Assembly: GCF_024580525.1 (NCBI RefSeq)
Contig: NZ_JANIKQ010000007.1
Location: 1 to 64,000 of the forward strand
Direction: 5' to 3'
From: Neisseria dentiae
GTDB taxonomy: Bacteria > Pseudomonadota > Gammaproteobacteria > Burkholderiales > Neisseriaceae
DNA: 64,000 nucleotides
Made by a program: the position numbers and the translations under genes. Below, one piece after another: positions 17,762 through 27,578 of the stretch (position 1 is its first letter; the number at the start of each line of letters is the position of its first letter). The notes under the pieces were generated by a model. The model worked only from the letters and a program-made list of their open reading frames with translations. It did no database searches and was not told where the DNA came from.

Positions 17762-20020
17762 ATGTTACAAATCGAAATCGACGGTAAACAGATTGCAGTC
17801 AAGCAGGGCGCGACTGTGATGGAAGCGGCGCACGAATTGGGCACCTATATTCCGCACTTCTGCTACCACAAAAAATTGTCTATCGCCGCCAACTGCCGCA
17901 TGTGTTTGGTGGAAGTGGAAAAAGCCCCCAAACCGCTGCCTGCCTGCGCCACGCCGGTAACCGACGGCATGGTGGTGCACACCCATTCGGCCAAGGCCAA
18001 ACAGGCGCAGGCCGGCGTGATGGAGTTTCTGCTGATCAACCACCCGCTCGACTGCCCGATTTGCGACCAGGGCGGCGAATGCCAGTTGCAGGATTTGGCC
18101 GTGGGTTACGGCAATTCCGCCAGCCGCTACACCGAAGAGAAACGCTCGGTGGCCGGCAAAGATATGGGGCCGCTGGTTTCCGCCGCAGAAATGAGCCGCT
18201 GCATCCACTGCACCCGCTGCGTGCGTTTTACCGAAGAAATCGCCGGTATGCAGGAAATCGCCATGGCCAACCGCGGCGAGTTTTCCGAAATCATGCCGTT
18301 TATCGGCAAAGCGGTGGAAACCGAATTGTCGGGCAACGTGATTGATTTGTGCCCCGTCGGCGCGCTTACCAGCAAACCGTTCCGTTATGATGCGCGCTCG
18401 TGGGAGTTGAGCCGCCGCAAATCGATTTCCGCCCATGACGCGCTGGGCAGCAACCTGATCGTGCAAACCAAAGACCACACCGTGCGCCGCGTGCTACCGC
18501 TGGAAAACGAAGCCATCAACGAATGCTGGATTGCCGACCGCGACCGTTTCGCCTACGAGGGACTGTATCACGAAAGCCGTCTGAAAACGCCGAAAATCAA
18601 ACACGGCGGCGAATGGCACGAAGTAGATTGGCAAACCGCGCTGGAATATGTGAAGAAAACGCTGGAGTGCATCGCCAAAGAAGACGGCCAAGACCAAATC
18701 GGCATCTGGGCCAACCCGGCGAACACCGTGGAAGAGCTGTATCTGGCGAAAAAACTGGCTGACGGCTTGGGCATCAAGCATTTCGACACCCGCCTGATGC
18801 AGCAGGACAACCGCCTTGCCGGCAGCCTGCAAGGCGCACAATGGCTGGGCCAGAGCATCGAAGATTTGGGTAATGCCGACGCCGTATTGGTGGTGGGCGC
18901 CAACCTGCGCAAAGAACAGCCGCTGCTAACCGCCCGTCTGCGCCGCGCCGCCAAGTCTTATATGGCCTTGAGCGTGATTGCCAGCAGCAGGGAAGAGCTG
19001 CATATGCCGCTGTTCGCGCACGAAGTATTGCACCCCAACGATTGGGCGGATTTCTTGAGCAAACTGGCGCAAGACACGCAAAGCGCCGTTTCAGACGGCC
19101 TCAAGCAGGCTGAAAAAGCCGCCGTGATATTGGGCGCGGAAGTGCAGAACCATCCCGACTACGCCGCGATTTACGCCGCCGCGCAACAACTGGCTGCCGC
19201 CACCGGCGCCGTGTTGGGCATCCTGCCACAGGCTGCCAACAGTGTGGGTGCAGATGTGTTGGGCGTGAACGGCGGCCAAACCGTGCAGGAAATGCTGGCA
19301 CAGCCGAAAAAAGCCGTGCTGCTCTTGAACGTGGAGCCGGAAATCGACGTGGCGGGCGGCGCCAAAGCCGTGGCCGCGCTGAAACAGGCGCAAAGCGTGA
19401 TGGCGTTTACCCCGTTTGAAAGCGAAACCTTGCGCGAAGTGTGCGACGTGATGCTGCCGGTTGCGCCGTTTACCGAAACTTCGGGCAGCTTTATCAATAT
19501 GGAAGGCCGCCTGCAATCGTTCCACGGCGTGGTGAAAGGCTTGGCCGACAGCCGCCCCTTGTGGAAAGTATTGCGCGTGTTGGGCAATGTGTTCGGCTTG
19601 GACGGTTTTGAATACGACAGCAGCGAACAGGTGCTGAAAGAAGCCGTTGGGCAAGAAGGCCTGTCTGAAAAATTAAACAACCAAAGCACTTGGCAGGGCG
19701 CAAGCGTTCAGACGGCCTCCGGGCTGGTGCGCGTGGGCGGCGTCGGCATTTACCACACCGATGCGCTGGTGCGCCGTTCGGCACCGCTGCAAGCCACCAG
19801 CCATGCGCAAACCCCCGCCGCCCGTGTGCATCCGAACACGCTGGCTAAGCTCGGCCTGCAAGACGGCGAGCGTGCGCAGGCCGTGCAAGGCGGTGCGCGC
19901 GTTGACGTGAGCGTGGCGGCCGATGCGCACCTGCCCGAAAACGTGGTGTATCTGCCGCTGCATACCGCAAATGCCGCGCTGGGTGCGTTAATGAACCGCA
20001 TTGAATTGGAAAGGGCATAA
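17762..20020 (+). CDS. nuoG: NADH-quinone oxidoreductase subunit G
   Basis: The protein has 752 residues. The N-terminal ferredoxin-like domain has [20 protein letters not shown], then [18 protein letters not shown] and [10 protein letters not shown] for the [2Fe-2S] and [4Fe-4S] clusters. A molybdopterin-oxidoreductase-like domain follows without the cofactor site. It is the largest peripheral subunit. Three uptake-like cores lie inside the coding sequence (near 19090, 19660 and 19706). nuoH follows after two bases. Confidence 0.96.
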   Translation: MLQIEIDGKQIAVKQGATVMEAAHELGTYIPHFCYHKKLSIAANCRMCLVEVEKAPKPLPACATPVTDGMVVHTHSAKAKQAQAGVMEFLLINHPLDCPICDQGGECQLQDLAVGYGNSASRYTEEKRSVAGKDMGPLVSAAEMSRCIHCTRCVRFTEEIAGMQEIAMANRGEFSEIMPFIGKAVETELSGNVIDLCPVGALTSKPFRYDARSWELSRRKSISAHDALGSNLIVQTKDHTVRRVLPLENEAINECWIADRDRFAYEGLYHESRLKTPKIKHGGEWHEVDWQTALEYVKKTLECIAKEDGQDQIGIWANPANTVEELYLAKKLADGLGIKHFDTRLMQQDNRLAGSLQGAQWLGQSIEDLGNADAVLVVGANLRKEQPLLTARLRRAAKSYMALSVIASSREELHMPLFAHEVLHPNDWADFLSKLAQDTQSAVSDGLKQAEKAAVILGAEVQNHPDYAAIYAAAQQLAAATGAVLGILPQAANSVGADVLGVNGGQTVQEMLAQPKKAVLLLNVEPEIDVAGGAKAVAALKQAQSVMAFTPFESETLREVCDVMLPVAPFTETSGSFINMEGRLQSFHGVVKGLADSRPLWKVLRVLGNVFGLDGFEYDSSEQVLKEAVGQEGLSEKLNNQSTWQGASVQTASGLVRVGGVGIYHTDALVRRSAPLQATSHAQTPAARVHPNTLAKLGLQDGERAQAVQGGARVDVSVAADAHLPENVVYLPLHTANAALGALMNRIELERA

Positions 20021-20022
20021 TC

Positions 20023-21099
20023 ATGCAAGAGTGGTTCCAAGCCTTGTTTGCCACGCAGCTCGGAATGGGCGCGCTGGGCAACGATGTCGGCCTGGTGGTG
20101 TCGATTATCGTAAAAATCGTGATTATCCTGATTCCGCTGATTCTCACCGTGGCCTACCTCACTTATTTCGAGCGCAAGGTAATCGGCTATATGCAGCTGC
20201 GCGTCGGCCCCAACGTAACCGGCCCGTTCGGCCTGATCCAGCCGTTTGCCGACGTGTTCAAACTGCTGTTTAAAGAAGTAACCCGCCCCAAGCTGTCGAA
20301 CAAAGCCCTGTTCTATATCGGCCCGATGATGTCGCTTGCCCCTGCGTTTGCTGCGTGGGCGGTGATTCCGTTCAGCAGCGAATGGTGGCTCACCAACGTT
20401 AACGCCGGCCTGCTGTTTATTCTGATGATTACTTCGCTGTCGGTGTATGGTGTGATTATCGCCGGTTGGGCATCCAACTCGAAATATTCGTTTTTGGGTG
20501 CGATGCGTTCTTCGGCCCAAACCATTTCCTACGAAATCGCCATGGGTGCGGCTTTGGTGGGCGTGGTGATGGTGTCGGGCAGCCTGAACTTTATCGATAT
20601 CGTAGAAGGGCAGAGCAAGGGCATTGCCGGCGGTTCGATTTTTTCTTGGAACTGGCTGCCGCTGTTTCCGCTGTTTATCGTTTACCTGATTTCCGCCGTG
20701 GCCGAAACCAACCGCGCCCCGTTCGACGTGGCCGAGGGCGAATCGGAAATCGTGGCCGGTTTCCACGTGGAATATTCCGGCTTCGCGTTTGCGCTCTTCT
20801 TTTTGGCGGAATATATTTTCATGATTCTGATTGCCGCGCTCACTTCGCTGATGTTTTTGGGCGGCTGGCTCTCGCCTTTTCCGCAAAGCTGGGGTTTTAT
20901 CGGCACGCCGGGCGCATTCTGGATGTTTGTGAAAATGGCCTTTATTCTTTACGGCTATTTGTGGATACGCGCCACTTTCCCGCGCTACCGCTACGACCAA
21001 ATCATGCGTTTGGGCTGGAAGGTGTTGATTCCCATCGGCTTTATCGGCATCGTGGTGCTCGGCTTGTGGATGATTTCGCCGCTGAGTTTGTGGAAGTAA
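20023..21099 (+). CDS. nuoH: NADH-quinone oxidoreductase subunit H
   Basis: The protein has 358 residues with about eight membrane helices. The quinone-site signature is [20 protein letters not shown], followed by [11 protein letters not shown] and [20 protein letters not shown]. It links the peripheral and membrane arms and forms part of the quinone channel. Its start lies two bases after the nuoG stop. Confidence 0.97.
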   Translation: MQEWFQALFATQLGMGALGNDVGLVVSIIVKIVIILIPLILTVAYLTYFERKVIGYMQLRVGPNVTGPFGLIQPFADVFKLLFKEVTRPKLSNKALFYIGPMMSLAPAFAAWAVIPFSSEWWLTNVNAGLLFILMITSLSVYGVIIAGWASNSKYSFLGAMRSSAQTISYEIAMGAALVGVVMVSGSLNFIDIVEGQSKGIAGGSIFSWNWLPLFPLFIVYLISAVAETNRAPFDVAEGESEIVAGFHVEYSGFAFALFFLAEYIFMILIAALTSLMFLGGWLSPFPQSWGFIGTPGAFWMFVKMAFILYGYLWIRATFPRYRYDQIMRLGWKVLIPIGFIGIVVLGLWMISPLSLWK

Positions 21100-21165
21100 C
21101 AGGCCGTCTGAAACCCCGAACAAACAGTTAATAAACACAAACCCCTATCCAAAAGGGTAATCGAT

Positions 21166-21645
21166 ATGGCAAACCTAGTAAAAACCTTTCTGCTCGGCGA
21201 ATTGGTAAAAGGCATGGGCGTAACGCTCAAAAACTTCTTCGCCCGCAAAGAAACGATTATGTTCCCCGAAGAGAAAACGCCGCAGTCGGTGCGTTTCCGC
21301 GGACTGCACGCGCAGCGTCGCTATCCCAACGGCGAAGAACGCTGCATCGCCTGCAAACTGTGCGAAGCGGTTTGCCCGGCGATGGCCATCAATATCGAAT
21401 CGGAGCAGCGCGAAGACGGTACCCGCCGCACCACCCGCTACGACATCGACTTGACCAAGTGCATTTTCTGCGGCTTCTGCGAAGAAGCCTGCCCGGTGGA
21501 CGCGATTGTGGAAACCCATATTCTCGAATACCACGGCGAAAAACGCGGCGATCTGTATTATACCAAACCCATGCTGCTGGCCATCGGCGATAAATACGAA
21601 AACGAAATCGCCAAACGCAAAGCGGCCGACGCGCCTTACCGATAA
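21166..21645 (+). CDS. nuoI: NADH-quinone oxidoreductase subunit I
   Basis: The protein has 159 residues with two 4Fe-4S ferredoxin motifs: C60-IAC63-KLC66-EAVC70-P and C99-IFC102-GFC105-EEAC109-P. They carry clusters N6a and N6b that feed NuoB. The N-terminal amphipathic segment and [18 protein letters not shown] are typical. Confidence 0.97.
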   Translation: MANLVKTFLLGELVKGMGVTLKNFFARKETIMFPEEKTPQSVRFRGLHAQRRYPNGEERCIACKLCEAVCPAMAINIESEQREDGTRRTTRYDIDLTKCIFCGFCEEACPVDAIVETHILEYHGEKRGDLYYTKPMLLAIGDKYENEIAKRKAADAPYR

Positions 21646-21724
21646 GGCCGTCTGAAAAATTGATGGGGTAGGCCGGACAATCTGTTCCACGGATTTTCTG
21701 CCCACGCGAAGAGGATTAATTGCG

Positions 21725-22069
21725 ATGAAACTGTTTAAAACCGCCGGTTTGGTTTCCGTTGTCGGCGTATCCGATTTCCAAACCGCTTTGGCGTGGTACG
21801 GCAAATGGCTGGGCAAACCCGACGAAATGCCTGCGGAAAATATAGCCGAATGGCTGATTGCCGAATATGCTTGGCTGCAATTGGACGGCAGCAAAACCCC
21901 GGGTTCGGATGCCGTTGTGATTACCGTAGAAAATGTCGCCTCCTGCCGTGATGCCCTGATTGCGGCGGGAATCGAAGCAGGTGAAATAACCGATTGGGAA
22001 GTTGTGCTGACCTGCGATTTGAACGACCCCGACGGCAACAGGATTTCGCTGGCGCAGATTGTTGCATAA
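21725..22069 (+). CDS. VOC-family protein inserted between nuoI and nuoJ
   Basis: The protein has 114 residues with a single glyoxalase/bleomycin-resistance fold. The N-terminal strand and helix are VSVVGVSDFQTALAWYGKWL, a middle GSDAVVITVENVASCRDAL, and the C-terminal LNDPDGNRISLAQI. The end motif DPDGNxI is the usual VOC metal-side motif. Function is unknown. It is on the nuo strand and followed by an inverted AT-type uptake sequence (22078-22089). Unlike the VOC gene at 13559 it is intact and has the local GC-rich codon use. Confidence 0.78.
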   Translation: MKLFKTAGLVSVVGVSDFQTALAWYGKWLGKPDEMPAENIAEWLIAEYAWLQLDGSKTPGSDAVVITVENVASCRDALIAAGIEAGEITDWEVVLTCDLNDPDGNRISLAQIVA

Positions 22070-22148
22070 AGCCTTGTTTCAGACGGCATCAAGGCCGTTT
22101 GAAAGCTCCGGATAAAGATTAAAAAACCAACCGAGAAAGAGCAATTTT

Positions 22149-22805
22149 ATGACCTTCTCCCTGATTATGTTTTACGTTTTGGCTGCCATGATACTCTTCG
22201 GCGCGCTGAAAACCGTAACCGTAAAAAACCCTGTGCATGCGGCGCTGTATCTGGTGCTCACTTTCTGCGTGAGCGCGCTGATGTGGATGCTGATGCAGGC
22301 CGAATTCTTGGGCATCACGCTGGTGTTGGTGTATGTGGGCGCGGTGATGGTGCTGTTCCTGTTTGTGGTGATGATGCTGAACATCGACATCGAAGAAATG
22401 CGCGCGGGCTTTTGGCGTCATGCGCCGGTAGCCGGTTTGGTGGGTGTGTTGATGTCGGTGGCGCTGATTCTGATTTTGGTGAATCCGAAAACCAATCTGG
22501 CCGCGTTCGGTGCGATGAAAGAGATTCCCGCCGATTACAGCAACGTGCGCGATTTGGGCAACCAGCTCTACACCACCTACCTGCTGCCGTTCGAGTTGGC
22601 GGGCGTGCTGCTGGTGTTGGGCATGGTGGCGGCGATTGCGCTGGTGCACCGCAAAACGTTTAACCCTAAAGCCATCAATCCTGCCGATCAGGTGAAAGTC
22701 AATGCCAAAGAAGGCCGTTTGCGTATGGTGAAAATGGAAGCCGTCAGGCCGTCTGAAACGGCAGGCGAAACGGATTCGGACGGCAAAGAGGAGGGCAAAG
22801 CATGA
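22149..22805 (+). CDS. nuoJ: NADH-quinone oxidoreductase subunit J
   Basis: The protein has 218 residues with five membrane helices; [41 protein letters not shown] and the pi-bulge helix are typical. The C-terminal tail of about 45 residues is longer than in E. coli and contains an uptake sequence read as RPSET. It overlaps nuoK by four bases. Confidence 0.95.
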   Translation: MTFSLIMFYVLAAMILFGALKTVTVKNPVHAALYLVLTFCVSALMWMLMQAEFLGITLVLVYVGAVMVLFLFVVMMLNIDIEEMRAGFWRHAPVAGLVGVLMSVALILILVNPKTNLAAFGAMKEIPADYSNVRDLGNQLYTTYLLPFELAGVLLVLGMVAAIALVHRKTFNPKAINPADQVKVNAKEGRLRMVKMEAVRPSETAGETDSDGKEEGKA

Positions 22806-23107
22806 TTACCTTAACGCATTATTTGGTTTTGGCCGCGCTTCTGTTCGGCATCAGCGCCATGGGCATTTTTATGAACCGCAAAAACGTGCTGATTCTGCTG
22901 ATGTCAATCGAATTGATGCTGCTGGCGGTAAACTTCAACTTTATTGCGTTTTCGCAATATTTGGGCGACACGGCAGGGCAGATTTTCGTGTTTTTCATCT
23001 TAACCGTGGCCGCCGCAGAATCCGCCATCGGCTTGGCGATTATGGTGTTGGTGTTCCGCAACCGCAATACGATTAACGTGGCCGATTTGGATACCTTGAA
23101 AGGCTGA
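22802..23107 (+). CDS. nuoK: NADH-quinone oxidoreductase subunit K
   Basis: The protein has 101 residues with three helices. The conserved glutamates for proton transfer are in [19 protein letters not shown] and [19 protein letters not shown]. It overlaps nuoJ (ATGA), indicating coupled translation. It is an antiporter-like subunit of the membrane arm. Confidence 0.97.
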   Translation: MITLTHYLVLAALLFGISAMGIFMNRKNVLILLMSIELMLLAVNFNFIAFSQYLGDTAGQIFVFFILTVAAAESAIGLAIMVLVFRNRNTINVADLDTLKG

Positions 23108-23159
23108 CGGGCAGGGCAACCTAAACCAAGGCCGTCTGAAAACCCAAGCGGGATGAGAG

Positions 23160-23705
23160 ATGAAATCCATCGACGAGCAAAGCCTGCAAAATACTTACCG
23201 CCTGTTTGAAAGCGGCGATATAAACCGAATTGAAGCCGGCACAACGGCAGGCTTGCAGCAGATTCACCGTTATCTCTTCGGCGGGCTGTATGAATTTGCC
23301 GGAGAAATCAGGGAAAACGATATTTCAAAAGGCGGTTTCCGTTTTGTCAACGTCCTTTACCTGAAAGAAGCGTTGGCCAAAATCGAGCAGATGCCGGAGC
23401 GGAATTTTGAAGAAATCATCGCCAAATATGTTGAAATGAACATTGCCCACCCGTTTTTGGAAGGCAACGGCAGAAGCACCCGCATTTGGCTGGATTTGGT
23501 GTTGAAGAAAAACCTGAAAAAAGTAGTGGATTGGCAAAACGTTGATAAAACCCTTTATTTGCAGGCGATGGAGCGCAGCCCCGTCAACGATTTGGAATTG
23601 CGCTTTTTATTGCAGAACAACCTGACCGATGATGTGGACAACCGCGAGATGATATTTAAAGGCATCGAGCAGTCGTATTATTATGAAGGGTATGAAAAGA
23701 GCTGA
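23160..23705 (+). CDS. fic: Class III Fic protein (AMP-transferase toxin with built-in inhibitory helix)
   Basis: The protein has 181 residues. The Fic active-site motif [12 protein letters not shown] spans residues 97-108 with catalytic H97. The C-terminal helix has S172-YYY-E176-G177, matching the (S/T)xxxE(G/N) inhibitory motif of class III Fic proteins, which hold the glutamate in the same chain. The best-known member is NmFic of N. meningitidis, also of this size and, as I recall, also located among the nuo genes. NmFic is tetrameric, self-inhibited, and modifies its own helix; gyrase has been reported as a target. Here it lies between nuoK and nuoL behind an uptake sequence, on the same strand. 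Confidence 0.9.
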   Translation: MKSIDEQSLQNTYRLFESGDINRIEAGTTAGLQQIHRYLFGGLYEFAGEIRENDISKGGFRFVNVLYLKEALAKIEQMPERNFEEIIAKYVEMNIAHPFLEGNGRSTRIWLDLVLKKNLKKVVDWQNVDKTLYLQAMERSPVNDLELRFLLQNNLTDDVDNREMIFKGIEQSYYYEGYEKS

Positions 23706-23798
23706 AAGGCCGTCTGAAAACAACCTGCAAATTGAAAACACAAGATTTAAAACAAACCGATTGAACCCTTAACCCCACCAAGCAGATAAGGTTAAAAA

Positions 23799-25829
23799 AT
23801 GACTGATATGACTTTATATCTCGCCATCGCGTTGGCTCCCCTGGCAGGCTGCCTGCTGGCGGGCCTGTTCGGCAAGCAGATCGGCCGCGCGGGCGCGCAC
23901 ACGGTTACCATTTTGGGTGTGGCCGTTTCCACCGTGTTGTCGGCCTATGTGCTGTGGGGCTTTATCGACGGCTCGCGCGCCAAGTTCGACGAAAACGTTT
24001 ATACCTGGCTTACCATGGGCGGCTTGGATTTCTCGGTCGGCTTTCTGGTTGACAGCCTAACCGCCATGATGATGGTGGTGGTAACGTTTGTGTCGCTGAT
24101 GGTGCATATCTACACCATCGGCTATATGCACGATGAAAAAGTGGGCTACCAACGCTTCTTCAGCTATATCTCGCTGTTTACCTTCTCCATGCTGATGCTG
24201 GTGATGAGCAATAACTTCGTCCAGCTCTTCTTCGGTTGGGAAGCGGTGGGTTTGGTGTCTTACCTGCTTATCGGTTTCTATTTCAAACGCGAAAGTGCGA
24301 TTTTCGCCAACTTAAAAGCCTTTTTGGTGAACCGTGTGGGCGATTTCGGTTTTATTTTGGGAATCGGTTTGATTTTGGCCTATTTCGGCGGCAGCCTGCG
24401 CTATGCAGATGTGTTCGCTTATCTGCCAAACGTACAAAACGCCACCATCAGCCTGTTCCCCGGTGTGGAATGGAGCCTGATTACCGTTACCTGCCTGTTG
24501 TTGTTTGTGGGCGCGATGGGTAAATCGGCACAGTTTCCGCTGCACGTTTGGCTGCCCGACTCTATGGAAGGCCCGACGCCGATTTCGGCTCTGATTCACG
24601 CGGCCACCATGGTAACCGCCGGCTTGTTTATGGTGTCGCGCATGTCGCCGATTTACGAGCTTTCCACCACCGCCTTGAGCGTGATTATGGTGGTGGGCGC
24701 GATTACCGCACTGTTTATGGGCTTTTTGGGCACCATTCAAAACGACATCAAACGCGTGGTGGCTTATTCCACCCTGTCGCAATTGGGCTATATGACCGTG
24801 GCTTTGGGCGTGTCGGCCTATTCGATTGCGATGTTCCATGTGATGACCCACGCCTTCTTCAAAGCCCTGCTGTTCTTGGCTGCGGGTAGCGCCATTATCG
24901 GTATGCACCACGATCAGGATATGCGCCATATGGGCAACCTGAAAAAATACATGCCGATTACTTGGCTGACCATGCTGCTTGGCAACTTGGCACTGATCGG
25001 CACGCCATTCTTCTCCGGTTTCTATTCCAAAGATTCCATTATCGAAGCCGTGCATTTCAGCGATTTGCCCGGCAGCGGTTTCGCCTATTTCGCCGTACTT
25101 GCCAGCGTGTTTGTTACCGCTTTCTATGCCTTCCGCCAATATTTCATGGTGTTCCACGGCAAAGAAAAATGGCGTGAATTGCCCGAACATCACGATGATC
25201 ATCATGACGATGGACATCATCACGGTTTGGGCAAAAACGACAACCCGCACGAAAGCCCATGGGTGGTTACCCTGCCGCTGGTTTTGCTGGCCATTCCGTC
25301 GGTGGTTATCGGATATATCGCCATCGAACCCATGCTCTACGGCGATTTCTTTAAAGATGTGATTTATGTGAACCACGAAGCCCATCCCGTGATGGCGAAA
25401 ATGGCCGAAGCCTTCCACGGCCCGCTGGCCATGGTTTCCCACAGCCTGCACACGCCCGTGCTCTATCTCGCCATCGCAGGCGTGGTAACGGCATGGCTGC
25501 TGTATGTGAAAGCTCCGAACCTGCCGGCCAAGATTGCCGCCGCCTCCAAGCCGGTTTACACCCTGCTCGACAACAAATACTACTTAGACGTGATTTACTT
25601 CAACGTATTTGCCAAAGGCAGCCGCGCATTGGGCAATTTCTTCTGGAAAGTGGGCGATACCGCCATTATCGACAACGGTATCGTCAACGGCTCGGCCAAA
25701 GCCGTCGGCGCGCTGGCCGCCCAAGTGCGCAAAATGCAAACCGGCTTTATCTACACCTACGCCGCCGCCATGGTGTTTGGTGTGCTGGTGCTGATTGTGG
25801 CGTTTTTCTGGGGGCTTTGGTTTCAATAA
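23799..25829 (+). CDS. nuoL: NADH-quinone oxidoreductase subunit L
   Basis: The protein has 676 residues, an antiporter-like proton-pumping subunit with about 16 helices and the long lateral helix near the C-terminus. Motifs FFGWEAVGLVSYLLIGFYF, GKSAQFPLHVWLPDSMEGPTP and SALIHAATMVTAGLF are intact. A His/Asp-rich loop (EHHDDHHDDGHHHG) near residue 465 is a notable insertion and could bind metal. Confidence 0.96.
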   Translation: MTDMTLYLAIALAPLAGCLLAGLFGKQIGRAGAHTVTILGVAVSTVLSAYVLWGFIDGSRAKFDENVYTWLTMGGLDFSVGFLVDSLTAMMMVVVTFVSLMVHIYTIGYMHDEKVGYQRFFSYISLFTFSMLMLVMSNNFVQLFFGWEAVGLVSYLLIGFYFKRESAIFANLKAFLVNRVGDFGFILGIGLILAYFGGSLRYADVFAYLPNVQNATISLFPGVEWSLITVTCLLLFVGAMGKSAQFPLHVWLPDSMEGPTPISALIHAATMVTAGLFMVSRMSPIYELSTTALSVIMVVGAITALFMGFLGTIQNDIKRVVAYSTLSQLGYMTVALGVSAYSIAMFHVMTHAFFKALLFLAAGSAIIGMHHDQDMRHMGNLKKYMPITWLTMLLGNLALIGTPFFSGFYSKDSIIEAVHFSDLPGSGFAYFAVLASVFVTAFYAFRQYFMVFHGKEKWRELPEHHDDHHDDGHHHGLGKNDNPHESPWVVTLPLVLLAIPSVVIGYIAIEPMLYGDFFKDVIYVNHEAHPVMAKMAEAFHGPLAMVSHSLHTPVLYLAIAGVVTAWLLYVKAPNLPAKIAAASKPVYTLLDNKYYLDVIYFNVFAKGSRALGNFFWKVGDTAIIDNGIVNGSAKAVGALAAQVRKMQTGFIYTYAAAMVFGVLVLIVAFFWGLWFQ

Positions 25830-25854
25830 GGCCGTTTGAAAAAAAGGATTGTAA

Positions 25855-27060
25855 ATGGCAAAAGAGATTTTTGATGGAATTGTCCGCTTTGAACAGGTAA
25901 AGGGTGTCGGTACCATGCAGGTTGATTTTCTGCCTAATCAGCGTGTTTATACGCTGATCGGGGAAAATGGTGTGGGAAAGACCAAGTGGTTGGAATGTTT
26001 GTTTACCTTTCTACTGTTAACTAGCCGGGTTGTCCGAGAAGTTCCTTCGTGGGTGCATCTAAATGCATTGCCGTTTAAAAAAATAATTTCACCAATAGGT
26101 GAGGAGAGTTTTACTTCTTCGGATGTAGAGGAGATGCCAGCAGATTTACCTTCTAACAGCATCGACATACCTCCAGATGCTTTGAATTTTCAATGGGAAC
26201 ATGACCGATTTTCTAAGTTTCAGCACAATTGGCCTATTGTTTATTTAGCTGCCCAAAATCGTGGCAATTTAAGGCATGTAGGCGACACCATAGAGTTGAT
26301 GGGAAATTTCCAACAGCGATCAAAGCAATATTTCGGGCAGTTGTTTTCAGTTCTTTACCATAGAGCAGATGATATTAAATCTCTTAATATGGATACCAAC
26401 ATCGAAGAATGGATTATCCAACGCGCTCAGTCTGCAAACCCGTATCAGGTGAAAGAAGACAACCGTAAAATAGAAATTGATACCTTATTAGATTTGCTGA
26501 ACCGTATCGACAAACGTATTGATAAAGATTTTTTGGAAATTTCAGGCAGCAACCGCGTATTTATCAAGGTGGAAGGCAAGAAGACAGAGTTATCTGACTT
26601 ATCCAGCGGGTTTACCTCGATTTTGAAAATCATCCAATCGATTATTGCAGGATATAGCTACTTCACCAATGAAGTACAAATAGCAAATGTGCGGGGTGTG
26701 GTGCTGATTGATGAAATCGAAAGTCATCTACATAACGAATGGCAGGTTAAAATTGTTCCGTTGCTGAAAAAACTTTTTCCAAACACCACGTTTTTTATTA
26801 CCACACATTCGTCTTTGATTATCAGCCAGTTGGAACAGGGGGAAGCCTACCGTTTGCAGCGCAGCAAGGAAGATGGTGTGGTATACGGCAAAGTGATTGA
26901 TTATCCGAGCCAAGCGTCTTTCGTCGATTTGCTGAACGAAGCTTTTGGTGTGGATTTAAACAGCTTGAAAATTCAGCGGGCAAAAGAGCGCAGCCAAAAA
27001 GAGGCCAAACTGGCTTTGTTGGATTTAGTACAACGAGAATTGGGTCAACAGGGGGAATAA
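25855..27060 (+). CDS. ABC/SMC-like ATPase of a two-gene ATPase-PIN module inserted between nuoL and nuoM
   Basis: The protein has 401 residues. Walker A is G36-ENGVGKT43; a signature-like segment is LSDLSSGFTSIL near residue 248; Walker B is VVLID286-E287-IESHLH; and a switch histidine lies in ITTHSSLI near 316. This order is that of AAA_21/OLD-like or RloC-like ATPases, with a long helical insert between Walker A and the signature (residues 80-240) holding acidic and aromatic stretches. No nuclease domain is fused. It is AT-rich compared with nuoL and nuoM. Its stop codon TAA overlaps the PIN gene start (TAATG), so the two are translationally coupled. It begins 25 bases after nuoL. Confidence 0.82.
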   Translation: MAKEIFDGIVRFEQVKGVGTMQVDFLPNQRVYTLIGENGVGKTKWLECLFTFLLLTSRVVREVPSWVHLNALPFKKIISPIGEESFTSSDVEEMPADLPSNSIDIPPDALNFQWEHDRFSKFQHNWPIVYLAAQNRGNLRHVGDTIELMGNFQQRSKQYFGQLFSVLYHRADDIKSLNMDTNIEEWIIQRAQSANPYQVKEDNRKIEIDTLLDLLNRIDKRIDKDFLEISGSNRVFIKVEGKKTELSDLSSGFTSILKIIQSIIAGYSYFTNEVQIANVRGVVLIDEIESHLHNEWQVKIVPLLKKLFPNTTFFITTHSSLIISQLEQGEAYRLQRSKEDGVVYGKVIDYPSQASFVDLLNEAFGVDLNSLKIQRAKERSQKEAKLALLDLVQRELGQQGE

Positions 27061-27518
27061 TGTCGGATTATTTATTGGATACCAATTATCTGATTTATTT
27101 GGCAGATGCCGATTCCGATAAAGCCAAACGCCGTGAAATTTTGCAGGATTTTGCCGATAAGTTGGGGCAAGAGGAAAGTCGCTTCTTTTTAACACCGTTA
27201 ATTCGCTACGAAGTATTACGCGGCGTAGGTTGGGAAGATAACGTAAAGCTGCAAGCATTATCCGATGTTTTGACACAATTCGAGTCTTTAGATATTACTC
27301 AGGGTGTAGCTGATTTGGCAGGGGAGTTATACAGGTTTGATAAATTTGAAGCCGAACGGACACAATCCGGTAAAAATCTAGAAAAGCGTAAATTCGATAT
27401 GTTTCATTTTGCTATTGCAAAAGTGAGTCATTTAGAGATTTTATCGAAAGACAGCGACTTGGCAAGAATCGAAGCGTTACATACGCAGATGCAGGCAGAA
27501 AAGGCTAATGCCGTCTGA
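27060..27518 (+). CDS. PIN-domain ribonuclease of the ATPase-PIN module
   Basis: The protein has 152 residues. PIN-fold acidic residues are visible at D7 (LLDTNYLIYL), E51 (IRYEVLRG), D113 (KFDMFHFAIA) and D131/D133, so the active site looks intact. PIN proteins such as VapC are metal-dependent RNases. There is no VapB-type antitoxin beside it; the partner is the ATPase, whose stop overlaps this start. The last residues N-A-V and the stop are encoded by an AT-type uptake sequence (27508-27519), so the original C-terminus may have been trimmed. AT-rich like its partner. Confidence 0.82.
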   Translation: MSDYLLDTNYLIYLADADSDKAKRREILQDFADKLGQEESRFFLTPLIRYEVLRGVGWEDNVKLQALSDVLTQFESLDITQGVADLAGELYRFDKFEAERTQSGKNLEKRKFDMFHFAIAKVSHLEILSKDSDLARIEALHTQMQAEKANAV

Positions 27519-27519
27519 A
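27508..27519 (+). repeat. AT-type uptake sequence supplying the PIN gene's stop codon
   Basis: ATGCCGTCTGAA, with its GCC-GTC-TGA read in frame as Ala-Val-stop of the PIN gene. Confidence 0.85.
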
Positions 27520-27578
27520 ACCTGCACCACATAAAAACACACAACAACTTTTGATTTACAAAACCACAGGAAAAAACC

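Noticed and set aside
19750-21138. 462-codon minus-strand frame opposite nuoG and nuoH
   Set aside because: It is antisense to two certain nuo genes, has no recognisable domain, and its His/Gln/Arg-rich composition is that of a GC-rich shadow frame.
24312-25451. 379-codon minus-strand frame opposite nuoL
   Set aside because: His/Gln-rich shadow of a membrane protein gene.
27508-27519. AT-type uptake sequence as proof that the PIN gene is foreign
   Set aside because: The same AT-type form also occurs inside comF, leuS and the RNB gene, so it is not diagnostic.
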